Notes: generated by a model not told the origin, from the sequence alone. Shown: positions 17,861 to 28,075, counted from the first letter of the stretch. The stretch: DNA of 63,138 bases from Methanobacteriota archaeon (GCA_002718195.1 PBDU01000001.1:1-63138); one strand, 5' to 3'. Made by a program: numbers and translations.

Positions 17861-18631
17861 GTGGCAGCAATCATTGTTAGGACCAATGATTTTCGTCTTG
17901 CTTTCAAATTAATCAAGGAACTTCGTAAAAGAAACACTAATTTCAGATTGATAGATTTTGATGATGACTTGCCCAGAGGCGACTTAGTGTGGTTAGGAAC
18001 TGAGCAAGAAGTGGTAGAAGAATTCCAAAAATCCGGCGACTCCCGTGGCATTGCCTGCTCAATCGATGATTTATCAGTCGCAGTCGATTCTGCTATTCAC
18101 AAATCAAAGGGAATAGAATCGATAGAAACTCTTGCCTTTGGGGTCGACCCGGGACCAAGACCAGGTCTAGCGTGGTTAGCCGATTCAAGACTTATTGGAA
18201 TGGCACAACTAGAGCAACCCAATCAGGTCATTAACCACATTCTAGGTATAGCCTCAAGGTTACCTCATAAACGCATGGTCGTGAGAATTGGTGATGGTTC
18301 ACCTTCCATCAGAGATAGGTTGCTCAATGAATGTCTTAAGGAGCATTTTCTTTGTGAAGAAGTCAATGAAAGCAAGACTTCTCAAGGCTTTTCAAGACAT
18401 GACCATAGCCGCTCAGCTGTAAAAATCGCAATGAATAGTGGGACAAGGGTATTCGAAATCCGAGAATTAAACGTAAGCGAAGGTGAGATAAGGAATCTCA
18501 AACAAAAAAGCAGAAGATACTCACGAGGAAGGATTACGATATCATCATCTCTTGCTCGATCAGTTGCAACTGGCAAGTACACATTGGAGGAGGCAATTGC
18601 TATCCACCTTTCTGACGAAAAAAGCAAGTGA
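17861..18631 (+). CDS. Putative RNase H-fold / RuvC-like protein
   Basis: This 256-residue protein has an unknown N-terminal domain (1-85) and a C-terminal region that begins like RuvC/RNase H folds: LAFGVDPGPRPGLAWL, with Asp96 in the position of the first catalytic aspartate. RIGDGSPS (142-149) and RHDHSRSAVKIA (179-190) could supply further acidic or histidine ligands, as the last RuvC helix does. It ends with a basic segment. The start is GTG at 17861. Its stop overlaps the next gene by four bases. Nuclease activity is an inference; the alternative is an inactive RNase H fold. Confidence 0.55.
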   Translation: MAAIIVRTNDFRLAFKLIKELRKRNTNFRLIDFDDDLPRGDLVWLGTEQEVVEEFQKSGDSRGIACSIDDLSVAVDSAIHKSKGIESIETLAFGVDPGPRPGLAWLADSRLIGMAQLEQPNQVINHILGIASRLPHKRMVVRIGDGSPSIRDRLLNECLKEHFLCEEVNESKTSQGFSRHDHSRSAVKIAMNSGTRVFEIRELNVSEGEIRNLKQKSRRYSRGRITISSSLARSVATGKYTLEEAIAIHLSDEKSK

Positions 18632-20136
18632 CGAATCATGCTGAGATTCATAATGTTTGGATGATTGGGGCATTCATGGCAAGCGACTGGATGTCTGTCT
18701 CTATTAGCGGCAGAACAATTCTGCTTGCCATTCTAGCATGGTATATTTTGCTTAGAGTCCTAGAAAATAAGGGAGTTCTTGACAAATGGAATGCTTCTAG
18801 GGCACTGGGTGTCATTTTGATGGTTAGAACGCAAAAAGGGTTAGGGTTATTGGAAAAGTTAGCGCGCCCAAGGAAGTTTTGGCGTGCCTATGGTGAAGTA
18901 TCCCTCTGGGTATGCTATCTGGCAATGTTCCTCACTGGATTCGTTGTGATTCTGGCATTTATTGCCGCTGCTACAACAGAGCCTCTCGAGGACCCTCCTC
19001 CTGCCAGTGAGTTACTAGCAATCCCTGGATTAAATCCAATGATACCTCTTGGATGGGGAGCGATTGCATTCATCTTTTCTTTGGTGATTCATGAGTTAGG
19101 TCATGGTTTGCAGGCAAGAGGCCATGGAATGAGGATAAGGTCATTCGGACTATTACAACTTGGACCATTGCCTCTTGGAGCATTTGCAGAGCCTGAAGGA
19201 GAGGAATTGTTTGACGCCCCTCGAAAGGAAAGACTGCGAATGTTTGCAGCAGGTCCTGCAACCAATTTATTCGCAGCATTAATTTTCATGCTGCTGATAT
19301 CTGCGGCTGCTACTCAGATCACATCCGTTCACCAAAGTGTTCACGTTCAAGGTATAGTCGATGGTGCAGGTGCACAAGAAGCAGGTATGCTTCCTTGGGA
19401 TTCAATCTTGGAAATGGAAGGACAAGTTATACCCGATTACCAAACATTTGACGAGGTCATCTCTCTTTCCTATCCAGGAGATGAAGTCGAGATACTAGTA
19501 GAGCATCAAGACGGTACGCAAGAATTGCTTGTTGCCACTCTTTCCGATAAAAGAGAATATTACAAAGCAAATAATTGGACTGATGCCCAACTTGATGCTT
19601 ACGAAATCTATGAGGGTGAACCTTTCCTTGGCGTTTCAGGAATTTCTGAAGCAACAGCAGGTATTGACAGACTAACCGGGCCATTTTCTGCTAATGTGGA
19701 AGCAAGCCTAGGTCAGAGATTGTTGTCTTTGCCTATTCATCTGGTAAGCATAATGATAATTCCATTCGAACTTCAAGGAGTAGCAATCCATCCATTCCAA
19801 GAATCACTTCTAACAGCCAGTGATGGATTTGTAGGCTCAATACTTGGAACAAATGGGATACTATTCTTCGTGAATCTATTTTTCTGGATAGCATGGGTTA
19901 ACGTCTTACTTGGATTTACCAATCTAGTTCCGATGGTGCCTTTCGACGGAGGTCATATGTTCAAGGATATAGTGCATAATTCTCTAACTAGATTGAAGAA
20001 AATTACCAAGAAAATAAAATTCGTTAGAATCCATCCATTGTGGATTGATCATATCTCGAGAAGAACATCTTCTCTATCTTCCCTGGCAATCTTATTCATG
20101 CTAGTGTTTACCATAGCAATCCCCTACATATTATGA
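18628..20136 (+). CDS. Site-2 protease family (M50) membrane metalloprotease with PDZ
   Basis: This intramembrane zinc protease has 502 residues. HELGH at 155-159 supplies two zinc ligands and the catalytic glutamate. The NLVPMVPFDGGHMF segment near 430-443 supplies the third ligand (the family N-x-xP-xxx-xDGG motif). A PDZ-like domain lies between (about 240-290, GIVDGAGAQEAGMLPWDSIL). At least six hydrophobic segments are visible. The start is GTG, overlapping the previous stop by four bases; an ATG at residue 12 is the alternative. It likely cleaves membrane-bound regulators or signal peptide remnants. Confidence 0.93.
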   Translation: MTNHAEIHNVWMIGAFMASDWMSVSISGRTILLAILAWYILLRVLENKGVLDKWNASRALGVILMVRTQKGLGLLEKLARPRKFWRAYGEVSLWVCYLAMFLTGFVVILAFIAAATTEPLEDPPPASELLAIPGLNPMIPLGWGAIAFIFSLVIHELGHGLQARGHGMRIRSFGLLQLGPLPLGAFAEPEGEELFDAPRKERLRMFAAGPATNLFAALIFMLLISAAATQITSVHQSVHVQGIVDGAGAQEAGMLPWDSILEMEGQVIPDYQTFDEVISLSYPGDEVEILVEHQDGTQELLVATLSDKREYYKANNWTDAQLDAYEIYEGEPFLGVSGISEATAGIDRLTGPFSANVEASLGQRLLSLPIHLVSIMIIPFELQGVAIHPFQESLLTASDGFVGSILGTNGILFFVNLFFWIAWVNVLLGFTNLVPMVPFDGGHMFKDIVHNSLTRLKKITKKIKFVRIHPLWIDHISRRTSSLSSLAILFMLVFTIAIPYIL

Positions 20137-20769
20137 TCTTCGATTTAGAAGTTCAGCAATGTAATCAACATTTTTTGTGGAGGTTTGAGGATAGTATCTG
20201 GAGATTTTCTCATCATCAGTTCTTTGTTTTAGTCCCTGGAGTTTTGAGTTCTCGTTGCATAGTATGGAAATGAATTCATTTAGCGGCAAACCCTTGTCCC
20301 AATCGATATGTTTACTGCCATTTCTAGTTAGTGGGAGGGGTGGTATTGATCTCTCCAATCTCTTTGACGCTCCAGTTAATGTGGATGTTTCAACTCTGAA
20401 TATTCTCCAAGAATCTCCTCGCACTCCTTTCAATCTATGAGCGTAAAGAGGCATCAGTGAGCACCTTTCGCCTTCTCTTTCCATTGCATCATATTGGTCT
20501 TTAGTTCGACCTGAGAGGTACAATTTCTTGTCTTTGGTAGTTTTTACCTCAATTGGGAAACACAAATCTCCTCTCAATGCGAGTAAATCTCCTGTTCCCT
20601 CTGAGCCGGAACCAGCTGCTCTGACGACCAAGAACGGTCTATTTTGAATTCGAGTCATCCTCTCTTTTTCTTGCTCAGTACAAGATTTGATGACAGCAGC
20701 TACGCCCTTTTCGTCTCCTGCTAACACGGCAAGTAATTCCCTCTCGTACTTGCTTACCACATGATGCAT
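20131..20769 (-). CDS. Hjc-like PD-(D/E)XK nuclease
   Basis: This 212-residue protein is related to archaeal Holliday junction resolvase Hjc. It has YERELL near the N-terminus (Glu9/Glu11), VVRAAGSGSEG (48-58), the catalytic pattern GDLLAL...PIEVKTTK with Asp61, Glu74 and Lys76, and a downstream strand. It is about 80 residues longer than standard Hjc, with a longer helix before the RAAGSGS strand and a basic C-terminal tail. It is convergent with the site-2 protease, overlapping by six bases. It is either the cellular resolvase or a paralogue. Confidence 0.85.
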   Translation of the reverse strand: MHHVVSKYERELLAVLAGDEKGVAAVIKSCTEQEKERMTRIQNRPFLVVRAAGSGSEGTGDLLALRGDLCFPIEVKTTKDKKLYLSGRTKDQYDAMEREGERCSLMPLYAHRLKGVRGDSWRIFRVETSTLTGASKRLERSIPPLPLTRNGSKHIDWDKGLPLNEFISILCNENSKLQGLKQRTDDEKISRYYPQTSTKNVDYIAELLNRRS

Positions 20770-20925
20770 ACTTTGTCATGAGTTAATGATAACTTCGGTT
20801 AATCATCTCCACAAAATATGTTCAGTGGAGCAACTTGAGTTAGCGAAGGGTACCCATGTTTGATATTTCTACCTCGTGAGTGTCTTTGGCATTTACTTAT
20901 GAGGGTTGACCGATTGGAGTACATG

Positions 20926-21465
20926 ATGTCAAAACAGGTCAATCAGTTTAGAGACTGGGCTGAAGACGCCTGGTATGAATCACCACTGGAAATCTCAGTT
21001 TGGTTTGCAAGCGAGGATTATGCAGAGGTTTTCTTCAAACTTGAAAAATCAGTTTTAGTTGCTAAGTTAACAATGATCAACGAATCTTGGGAATCTGAAA
21101 AGCACTTACACATACCTTTGGATATTTGGAAACCAGGTTCGATTCAAGTCCATACAACAACCGAAGGAGTCACTAGGTTCCGACATCGCCAACAGGAAAT
21201 AAATCTTCGAGGCAAAACAAGAGCACCTGAATGGGCTCAGACTCTATTGGAAAATTGGTTGTTGAATCTAAAAAATAAACGAGATAATCCCAGAGATAGA
21301 CTTCAGAAACTATCCTCCTTGAAGCGAGCAAAAGCAACGATCGAGAGAAATTTAGCATCAGCAAGTCTATCTGGAGTTAGTACAGACATAGCAATTGCAG
21401 GGATGAAAATAGACTCTGCGGAAAAACTTCTGACGCCAAAATCCTATGCTAAAGACAAACAGTGA
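20926..21465 (+). CDS. Hypothetical protein
   Basis: This soluble protein of about 179 residues is not recognised. The N-terminal two thirds look like a beta-rich domain (ISVWFASEDYAEVFFKLE, HIPLDIWKPGSIQVHTT). The C-terminal part is basic and helical (RDRLQKLSSLKRAKATIERNL). The start was chosen at MSKQVNQF because TTGGAG lies about seven bases upstream. In-frame starts at 20860, 20899 and 20923 exist. It is convergent with the signal peptidase gene, two bases apart. Confidence 0.6.
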   Translation: MSKQVNQFRDWAEDAWYESPLEISVWFASEDYAEVFFKLEKSVLVAKLTMINESWESEKHLHIPLDIWKPGSIQVHTTTEGVTRFRHRQQEINLRGKTRAPEWAQTLLENWLLNLKNKRDNPRDRLQKLSSLKRAKATIERNLASASLSGVSTDIAIAGMKIDSAEKLLTPKSYAKDKQ

Positions 21466-21467
21466 GA

Positions 21468-22502
21468 TTACTCTTCTTCTTGTAGAGCCTCAACGATTCT
21501 ATTCATTGCTTTTTCATGCTTGGCTTCATCAAATTCTGGAGATCCCTGCATTATTCTACCAAGCAGAGGATCGACAATGCTAGGCGTGACCAAAATCAAA
21601 CCAATAACACCGAACAACATCATGAAAGAGGTTCTAGGAACAAAATCTGTTCCGGGCGAATTTCCCGAACTAACCATCAACTTGACAACACCTAGCCACG
21701 GAATTTCCCCTCCCGCTTTCCCAACTATCCAGTCGTCTTGTACAGCATCGATTACGCCGCCTGTTGGTGATGTAAGTCCAGTAGAATATCTAACAGCATC
21801 ATTGCCTTGATCGGCTGAACATTTGTTGTTATCTCCCAGGGTTAGAAATCCTGCTTGTTCTGGACTCCAATCGCTGACTTCTAAGTAAGATTCTATTCCA
21901 GCATGAGTTGGTCTTTTACAATCATAGTATCCTGCATGCTCGCCATCAAAGGAGATATTGATGACCTCAGAATTTACGATATGCGTTCCCGGAACATCCC
22001 ATGTGAAAACACAAGCCCCGAGCATTCCATCCTCTGCATAGGTTCGCTCATCAAATACTCCGCCATCAGGACAAGCTATCGAATCACTAGCCTCTTGGCT
22101 TGAGAATGCATCCCTGTCTGGAATGCTTGTATCATTTGCGACCACTCTGAGAATTGCTCTGTGAATAATAGGTGTTGAAACGTCACTTCCTCCCTTTTTG
22201 AAGATAATCACGTCCCCTTCCATGCCATGAGTTTCATAACCAAAATTGCGATTTGTAACATCTGTAGCTTCAGCGAATGTGACTATATTTTCAAAACTGG
22301 TTTCTTGAACCAGGATTAAGTCTCCGGCATCTATTGAGCCAATCTCTCCTTGTTCAGAATGAATCATAGAAGATGACTCGACAACAACCAATGGCGGCAT
22401 TGTTCCTGTGTGGGCGTATAATCCACCTATCAGTAGCACTATCATACCAATTGCGAGAAGAATTTCACGCAATAGATTTCCAAATGATGTGCCCGAAGTC
22501 AC
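21468..22502 (-). CDS. Type I signal peptidase, Sec11/archaeal type
   Basis: This membrane serine protease removes signal peptides outside the membrane. It has 344 residues, with one N-terminal membrane segment (about 11-32) and one C-terminal (about 292-312). The catalytic serine is in VVESSSM (Ser45), and the general base is histidine rather than lysine in TPIIHRAI (His114), as in eukaryotic Sec11 and many archaea. LGDNNKCSADQGND matches the family GDNN motif. An insertion of about 90 residues between His and GDNN carries several cysteines. The GTG start at 22502 has GAGGCGG upstream. Confidence 0.9.
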   Translation of the reverse strand: MTSGTSFGNLLREILLAIGMIVLLIGGLYAHTGTMPPLVVVESSSMIHSEQGEIGSIDAGDLILVQETSFENIVTFAEATDVTNRNFGYETHGMEGDVIIFKKGGSDVSTPIIHRAILRVVANDTSIPDRDAFSSQEASDSIACPDGGVFDERTYAEDGMLGACVFTWDVPGTHIVNSEVINISFDGEHAGYYDCKRPTHAGIESYLEVSDWSPEQAGFLTLGDNNKCSADQGNDAVRYSTGLTSPTGGVIDAVQDDWIVGKAGGEIPWLGVVKLMVSSGNSPGTDFVPRTSFMMLFGVIGLILVTPSIVDPLLGRIMQGSPEFDEAKHEKAMNRIVEALQEEE

Positions 22503-22522
22503 TTTTCCGCCTCAGTAAATCC

Positions 22523-22897
22523 TCAAGGAGCCCCTTCTTCAATGAATTGTTTCCATTTTTCTTCGTGTACTCCGCCTAATATTGCAACTGCCTGCTCTGC
22601 ATCTGCTTTCTTTTTGTTGAATTCAGATTTGGATTTAATCTCCATTGTTTCTTTAATTGTATTTGCTAGACCGTTTAAATGTAAATATTCCGGGATCGCA
22701 ACAAACAGAATCAGTACAGCAACGATAAACAATACCATTGATGCTCCAATGAACTCAACAAATGCTTCAGCTTCTGGAAAAATCAGCATATGTCCTAGTG
22801 TACTTGCTGCAATAAAAAACCCAATACCGCATGCGGTAGAGGTTATTGTCAACTGCTTACCTCTTTGCTTAGCCCACCAACTCTCTATGACGCCCAT
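22523..22897 (-). CDS. Small membrane protein, unknown
   Basis: This protein of about 124 residues has two hydrophobic segments (TACGIGFFIAASTLGHMLIF and MVLFIVAVLILFVAIPEYL). Its C-terminal cytoplasmic tail is charged and lysine/glutamate-rich (KSKSEFNKKKADAEQAVAIL). The start at 22897 has AGGGAAGAG in front. The frame also allows 22978, adding 27 residues without similarity. It is 21 bases ahead of the signal peptidase, so they are probably co-transcribed, and it diverges from the giant surface protein gene. Confidence 0.6.
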   Translation of the reverse strand: MGVIESWWAKQRGKQLTITSTACGIGFFIAASTLGHMLIFPEAEAFVEFIGASMVLFIVAVLILFVAIPEYLHLNGLANTIKETMEIKSKSEFNKKKADAEQAVAILGGVHEEKWKQFIEEGAP

Positions 22898-23050
22898 GCT
22901 CTTCCCTAGTTGCCCATGATAGAGTGCATTGATGATATTTTCTAAAATTTGATTCGTGCTACACGCAAGTAGCGTCATTGTTACGATGTGTTAATATGCT
23001 TTTACTGACTGTATAAGAAAAGCCATACGCACTATGGCGAGGTGATAACG

Positions 23051-26000
23051 ATGCGACGCGCAATTTTTCTTGCTCTTTTGATGCTAATGTCAACCACAAT
23101 TTCAGTCGTCGTTGCTTCAACAACTGAGACGCAGTTCGCCGATGGAACATCTTCTTACACGCACACTTTCACAGGACAAGGCACAGGTTCTGCAGGTAGT
23201 ATCACTCTCCCTTACGGAGCAGAGGTCACTTATGCTGAATTCAACCTAATCGGCGAATCTAGTACAACCCAATACTCCAATCACACAACGAATGCTCACT
23301 GGGGAGGACAAGGCAAATCAAATTCATGGTCAGGTAGCGCTGCATCACCATTCACTAGCGGGCAAAGAAATGGCTTAGAGGCTCAAAATGGTGATTTGTC
23401 TCTAGCAAGTGTACCTACTTCAGCAATGACCTCAATCGTATCCAGTGATTCCTTAACAATGGTCGGAACAACCAGAAACAACACGGGTCAATTCGCTTCT
23501 TTGGGTGATCAAGGCTACAACGGAATCAGCAAGAAATATCCTGATTTGAGCGTTTCATCTCAAGCAAGTTGGAATTACGTTGGCGTAGTAATCAAGGTAG
23601 AAGATGAATTCCACGTCTTCCGTTATTCTCAACAACAAATGTATGCTGCACCAACAATTCTAAGAATCAACTCCACAACTGGAAGCTACATAGGAACAGC
23701 GTCCATGTCAACAGGAAGTTGTACCAATACTTACATCCATGACGCCACAATGGATTCCTCCGGTAATGTTTGGACTGCCCACAGCTCATACACTGGCAGA
23801 CTGAGCAAATGGACTGTAAGTGAAACACAATGGAGATGCTCGACCACCTACACATTCAGTGGCAAGTACATGACTGGAGTAGATTTTGATGACGATAGTG
23901 GAAAATTATACGCAACATATTGCGATAATACATACCCAACTTATTACCGTTATTTGTATGAACTAAATCCTTCAAGTCCTACCTCTATAAACGGCACATG
24001 GTTACTTGGTGGTGACTCAACATCATGCAGTTCAACGAATAATGTCATTGCTGGACTAAAGGTTTCAAACCAGAGAGTGATAGTAAACGAATACTCACAA
24101 AGGGCTTCAAAGCACTATCACTATCACTTGAACGGCGCATTCCTAAACGAGCAAGGTATCCAAACAATGCCTAATGGCGGACACTACGGAATAACAGAAA
24201 CAGATGATGGTAAGATTGCCTTTGCCTGTCATCACCAATCATTCTGTACTCAAAGAAAGATCACTACCTACGGTGATGGTGATTTATTCGACTCTAGGAA
24301 TCCTACATCCACATCAGGCACAATCACAAGTGCTACAAGAACTCTTACCAAAGCAGTCTCATCTCTCAAACTAGCCGGACTGATAGGTGTAACACCAACC
24401 GGCACTAGTATCGAGATAGACATTTCAAACGACGGTGGACAGACATGGAAGAAAGCAAGTGTCGGTCAAACTGTTAACTTTGCAAATAGCGGAAATCAAC
24501 TGAAGTGGAAAGCCTACCTAAACGGTACAACATCGGTAACACCGATTCTTGATTTAGTGAATGTAGAATACATCGCAAGTTATACTACCTCTGGTTATCT
24601 ATATGTTTACCAGTACATCGGCTCCAGCTCATCCAACACTGTAGCCGTGCAGGTAGACTACAATGCGACAATGCCGTCTGGCACCTCAATTAGGATTAAC
24701 CATGGTCCTGGCGCATCCACTACGAGTTGTGGGAATGGGAATACTGGAGTATACCAGTACACTCAATCGGGTCAATCGAAAGCAACTCCTCAAAACACGG
24801 GTTACTATCACTGTTTGAGAATCGAGTTGCAGACTAGTTCCTCTGCCAACTCGCCAATTCTACACGAATTATCGGTCAAGATGTTCTCTAATGTACCAGA
24901 AGACGTGTCCATGAAGGTTGGTCAGACTACTGTTTACAGCGGAAATGGTGCATTGCTTGGAAGTCAAACAATTTCCTCATCCAACTCCCAATCTCCACTC
25001 ATCACGGCATTCAATAATAGGTTAGATGATGAGAGCAGCGGTACGCTAGATATTCCTATTGAATTCTCCAGCAGCTCTAGTGGAAAATTAACTCTTGAAT
25101 CATTCGAAATTCAATACATAATGCAAACAGTGAATCTTGATATGAACGTTCCTTCAGATGAAATTTTACACGCCAGAAATGAGCCTTATGAAATCGTGAC
25201 TAGGCACGTGATTGGCGAGTATGCAACACAAATTACTGAGGCTACGCTGACTCTAACTACCAATCAGATGGCAAATAACCCAATCTTTACTTGGAATTCC
25301 GGAGATATCTTCCCTGAGCCTAATGACCCAGGGGATTACATTGAGTTAGACATCTCATCATATTCAATTGAGAATAATGGAATTTTAGAAATCCACTGGA
25401 TATTCCATGTAACTGATAATTTCCCCGACCAAGATGCCGTCGGATTTAGGGCTCATTGTACTGATGATACGGGTTCAAACGGATACTCTCCGTTGCCACT
25501 TGTTTCAAATGAAACAATGAGGGTTAACAGGACATATGGATTAGGGACATTGAGTGTCCTTGACAGTGATGGAGAACTTCAGAGAACTGATGTTCCAGAT
25601 AATGGATGGGTTGCTGCAGGTGAACAGATTCACTTCACTGGTGCAATGTGGTTCCAAGATACAATGGACGCTCCGCTTGACAGTGCTTTCGATGTCAGGG
25701 TAGCAAGAAATGGCTATGTTGAGGCAACTGCAAGAGACACTACAAACACGAATGGTTCGTTCTTTATCTCAGTAGATGTACCAAACCTAGACATTCCAGA
25801 CGGAATAACATATGAGGTTCAAACCTACAACGAAAGGGATGCATCTCACGTTGCTCAGCCAAATTCAGACTGGTCTAGGACTTTCAGAGTCGACAATACA
25901 GATCCAACTAGAGTTGAGGTATATCCTGAAGAAGATGCATATGAGGCTGCTGACCGTTCTCAAGAAGTAAGAGTTCTAGTCAATGACGAAATCGGGATTC

Positions 26001-28075
26001 CAATCGAACTTACTCTAAATTACTGGGTTGAAGCAGATCATGACCTAAACAGGAATGGTGAAGCTGATCCTTCCGAATACGTGCAAAAAATAGTCAGGAA
26101 TGAAACCCTTGCTGAAGATAAATGGTTTGTGGCAAATATCGACCATTCAAGAAATCCGAACATGGGTAGAGTGTCATACTTCTGGGATGGAGGAGACCAA
26201 GCAGGAAATCCATTGCATTGGACTGTGATGGATGATGAGGGCAATGAGTATGTTGTCCAGGCAGAACACGGATTCAATTACGACGATGCAACCTTCAGGA
26301 CAAGAAAAGATTCCAGCGCAATATTCACCGGTCTGGATTGGGTAGGACACTTAGATGATGAGCCAGTTTATGCAGGGAAGACCCAAACAATCACTCTCGG
26401 TTTCATCGATGCAAACACTGCTATTGACTTTGAACACATTTCCTTAGTATTTGACTTTGAAGGACCTAATCCATTAAGAGATGCTCAGAGAATTTCATAT
26501 TCTGGTGTTAATGATACATTCTGGTCAGAATCACCTTACTTGATTCTATTTGAATCAAGTAATATGGTCCAGACAACCAACGAGTCTGGTATGCCTTGGA
26601 TTATTGTGACATTCGAATTCATGTTCGATTGGGACTGGCCAGATGAGGAGATAGGAGATGTTGCCTTGCTTTACAAGGAGAGAGGAAATATTCACGAAAG
26701 CCGCATCCTGTTACTGGAGCACACCTTTAGAGTCGAAAATGACCTTGTATTATCTCCAGACGACTATGAGGTCAATGATATCAGTGAACCTAGAACTGGT
26801 CAGGTAGCAGATGGAACTAGAGTTCGCAAAGATGACAGGTTACAATTCACTGGTAGAGTTGTCTATGAAGGCAGCAATGTCGCTGCACCAAGAGACGTAG
26901 GTATCTTAGTCGATGTTTTCGATGGTGAGCAAGTCTATTCAGACGGTTCACTGGGCGAAGATGGTTCATATTCCGTTGAAGTCCCACTCAGCGCTGCAAG
27001 CACGCTTCAATCTTCACCAACAAGGACTTGTTTGATATCGATCACTAACATTCCTGGCCGTGGTGAAGACATGACTGGAACGCTTGTATCTACCACATTG
27101 AGAGTGGTTGTTGATGACGCAGCTCCTCGTGTTACCAGAAGAATTGCTCCACTGAATGTTATTGACGTATCTTCAACAAGCGATCTATCATCAGTTCCTG
27201 TTGAATTCCAAGGAACAGAAGATGCAGATTTAACCGGCTCATATCAAACAGTACACTGGGTAATGAGAGATGCAACAAGAACCATCACCATAGGTGCAGG
27301 TTCATCGCCTCTCGGAATGAGACAGGATGGGCAAAGCGTGATTTGGACAGGGGAAGTCGACTTAACTGCAGGTGGAACAATTTCACCAAGAGAAGGCGAT
27401 TTCATTGGGTTCTATTTGACAGGCTGGGATGCAGCTGGAAACCAGTTCCCTGTGGTTTCAAATTCAGAGGCAAGCCCAATTCCTGAATTAGCCGAGGATG
27501 ATACAGACTTCGAAAGGCAATGGGTAAGACTGGGAGCAGTAGGTCCAGAATTGAAGATTAATGGATTTACTTTGAGTGATGATCACGTATCTCCTGGAAG
27601 CAAGATAACAATGTCTGCATCGGTTACTAATACTGGTGGAGACGCTGAGCAAGGATTCATGGTTGCTTTCTTTGCAGGTAATTCAGACGATCCATTTGAC
27701 ACAGTAGCCTTGACCGGATTAGAATCTTCAGAGACAATTATCATTACATCCAAGGAATGGAGTGTTGAAGAGGTAGACAGAGTTCGAGTCGTAGTTGATT
27801 ATGGAAATCAGATACCTGAGGCAAATGACTTTGACAATACTGCTGAACACGACCTTGATGTTGCTTATGGGCAATACATGGGTTGGTTAGATTCACCAAA
27901 GGAAAATCCACTGGCTTGGGTATTCACAATCGTTGGAATCCTTGTTTTGGTTGCAGTTGGCTCAATCGCAAGTCGAACAGCAATCGATCATGGCGAAGGA
28001 GCATTCGAAGACGATGTCGACTGGGATGAGGAAGACGACGAAGAAGAAAGCGATGAAGAAGACGACGATTACTGA
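23051..28075 (+). CDS. Giant type I surface protein with CARDB-like domain and acidic tail
   Basis: This protein of about 1,674 residues has an N-terminal signal peptide (MRRAIFLALLMLMSTTISVVVA), a long Ser/Thr-rich, Asn-rich ectodomain with many glycosylation sequons, a late CARDB-like repeat (LKINGFTLSDDHVSPGSK...VVDYGNQIPEANDFDN), one membrane segment (AWVFTIVGILVLVAVGSI) and a cytoplasmic tail made almost only of Asp and Glu. The start at 23051 has GAGGTGA five bases upstream; GTG at 23042 is the alternative. An S-layer, adhesion or polymer-binding role is inferred. It stands alone as a transcription unit. Confidence 0.85.
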   Translation: MRRAIFLALLMLMSTTISVVVASTTETQFADGTSSYTHTFTGQGTGSAGSITLPYGAEVTYAEFNLIGESSTTQYSNHTTNAHWGGQGKSNSWSGSAASPFTSGQRNGLEAQNGDLSLASVPTSAMTSIVSSDSLTMVGTTRNNTGQFASLGDQGYNGISKKYPDLSVSSQASWNYVGVVIKVEDEFHVFRYSQQQMYAAPTILRINSTTGSYIGTASMSTGSCTNTYIHDATMDSSGNVWTAHSSYTGRLSKWTVSETQWRCSTTYTFSGKYMTGVDFDDDSGKLYATYCDNTYPTYYRYLYELNPSSPTSINGTWLLGGDSTSCSSTNNVIAGLKVSNQRVIVNEYSQRASKHYHYHLNGAFLNEQGIQTMPNGGHYGITETDDGKIAFACHHQSFCTQRKITTYGDGDLFDSRNPTSTSGTITSATRTLTKAVSSLKLAGLIGVTPTGTSIEIDISNDGGQTWKKASVGQTVNFANSGNQLKWKAYLNGTTSVTPILDLVNVEYIASYTTSGYLYVYQYIGSSSSNTVAVQVDYNATMPSGTSIRINHGPGASTTSCGNGNTGVYQYTQSGQSKATPQNTGYYHCLRIELQTSSSANSPILHELSVKMFSNVPEDVSMKVGQTTVYSGNGALLGSQTISSSNSQSPLITAFNNRLDDESSGTLDIPIEFSSSSSGKLTLESFEIQYIMQTVNLDMNVPSDEILHARNEPYEIVTRHVIGEYATQITEATLTLTTNQMANNPIFTWNSGDIFPEPNDPGDYIELDISSYSIENNGILEIHWIFHVTDNFPDQDAVGFRAHCTDDTGSNGYSPLPLVSNETMRVNRTYGLGTLSVLDSDGELQRTDVPDNGWVAAGEQIHFTGAMWFQDTMDAPLDSAFDVRVARNGYVEATARDTTNTNGSFFISVDVPNLDIPDGITYEVQTYNERDASHVAQPNSDWSRTFRVDNTDPTRVEVYPEEDAYEAADRSQEVRVLVNDEIGIPIELTLNYWVEADHDLNRNGEADPSEYVQKIVRNETLAEDKWFVANIDHSRNPNMGRVSYFWDGGDQAGNPLHWTVMDDEGNEYVVQAEHGFNYDDATFRTRKDSSAIFTGLDWVGHLDDEPVYAGKTQTITLGFIDANTAIDFEHISLVFDFEGPNPLRDAQRISYSGVNDTFWSESPYLILFESSNMVQTTNESGMPWIIVTFEFMFDWDWPDEEIGDVALLYKERGNIHESRILLLEHTFRVENDLVLSPDDYEVNDISEPRTGQVADGTRVRKDDRLQFTGRVVYEGSNVAAPRDVGILVDVFDGEQVYSDGSLGEDGSYSVEVPLSAASTLQSSPTRTCLISITNIPGRGEDMTGTLVSTTLRVVVDDAAPRVTRRIAPLNVIDVSSTSDLSSVPVEFQGTEDADLTGSYQTVHWVMRDATRTITIGAGSSPLGMRQDGQSVIWTGEVDLTAGGTISPREGDFIGFYLTGWDAAGNQFPVVSNSEASPIPELAEDDTDFERQWVRLGAVGPELKINGFTLSDDHVSPGSKITMSASVTNTGGDAEQGFMVAFFAGNSDDPFDTVALTGLESSETIIITSKEWSVEEVDRVRVVVDYGNQIPEANDFDNTAEHDLDVAYGQYMGWLDSPKENPLAWVFTIVGILVLVAVGSIASRTAIDHGEGAFEDDVDWDEEDDEEESDEEDDDY

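Noticed and set aside
25375..25405. CAATTGAGAATAATGGAATT in the giant surface gene as a palindrome copy
   Set aside because: It resembles the left arm only; there is no second CAATTG at 20-21 bases and no inverted complementarity.
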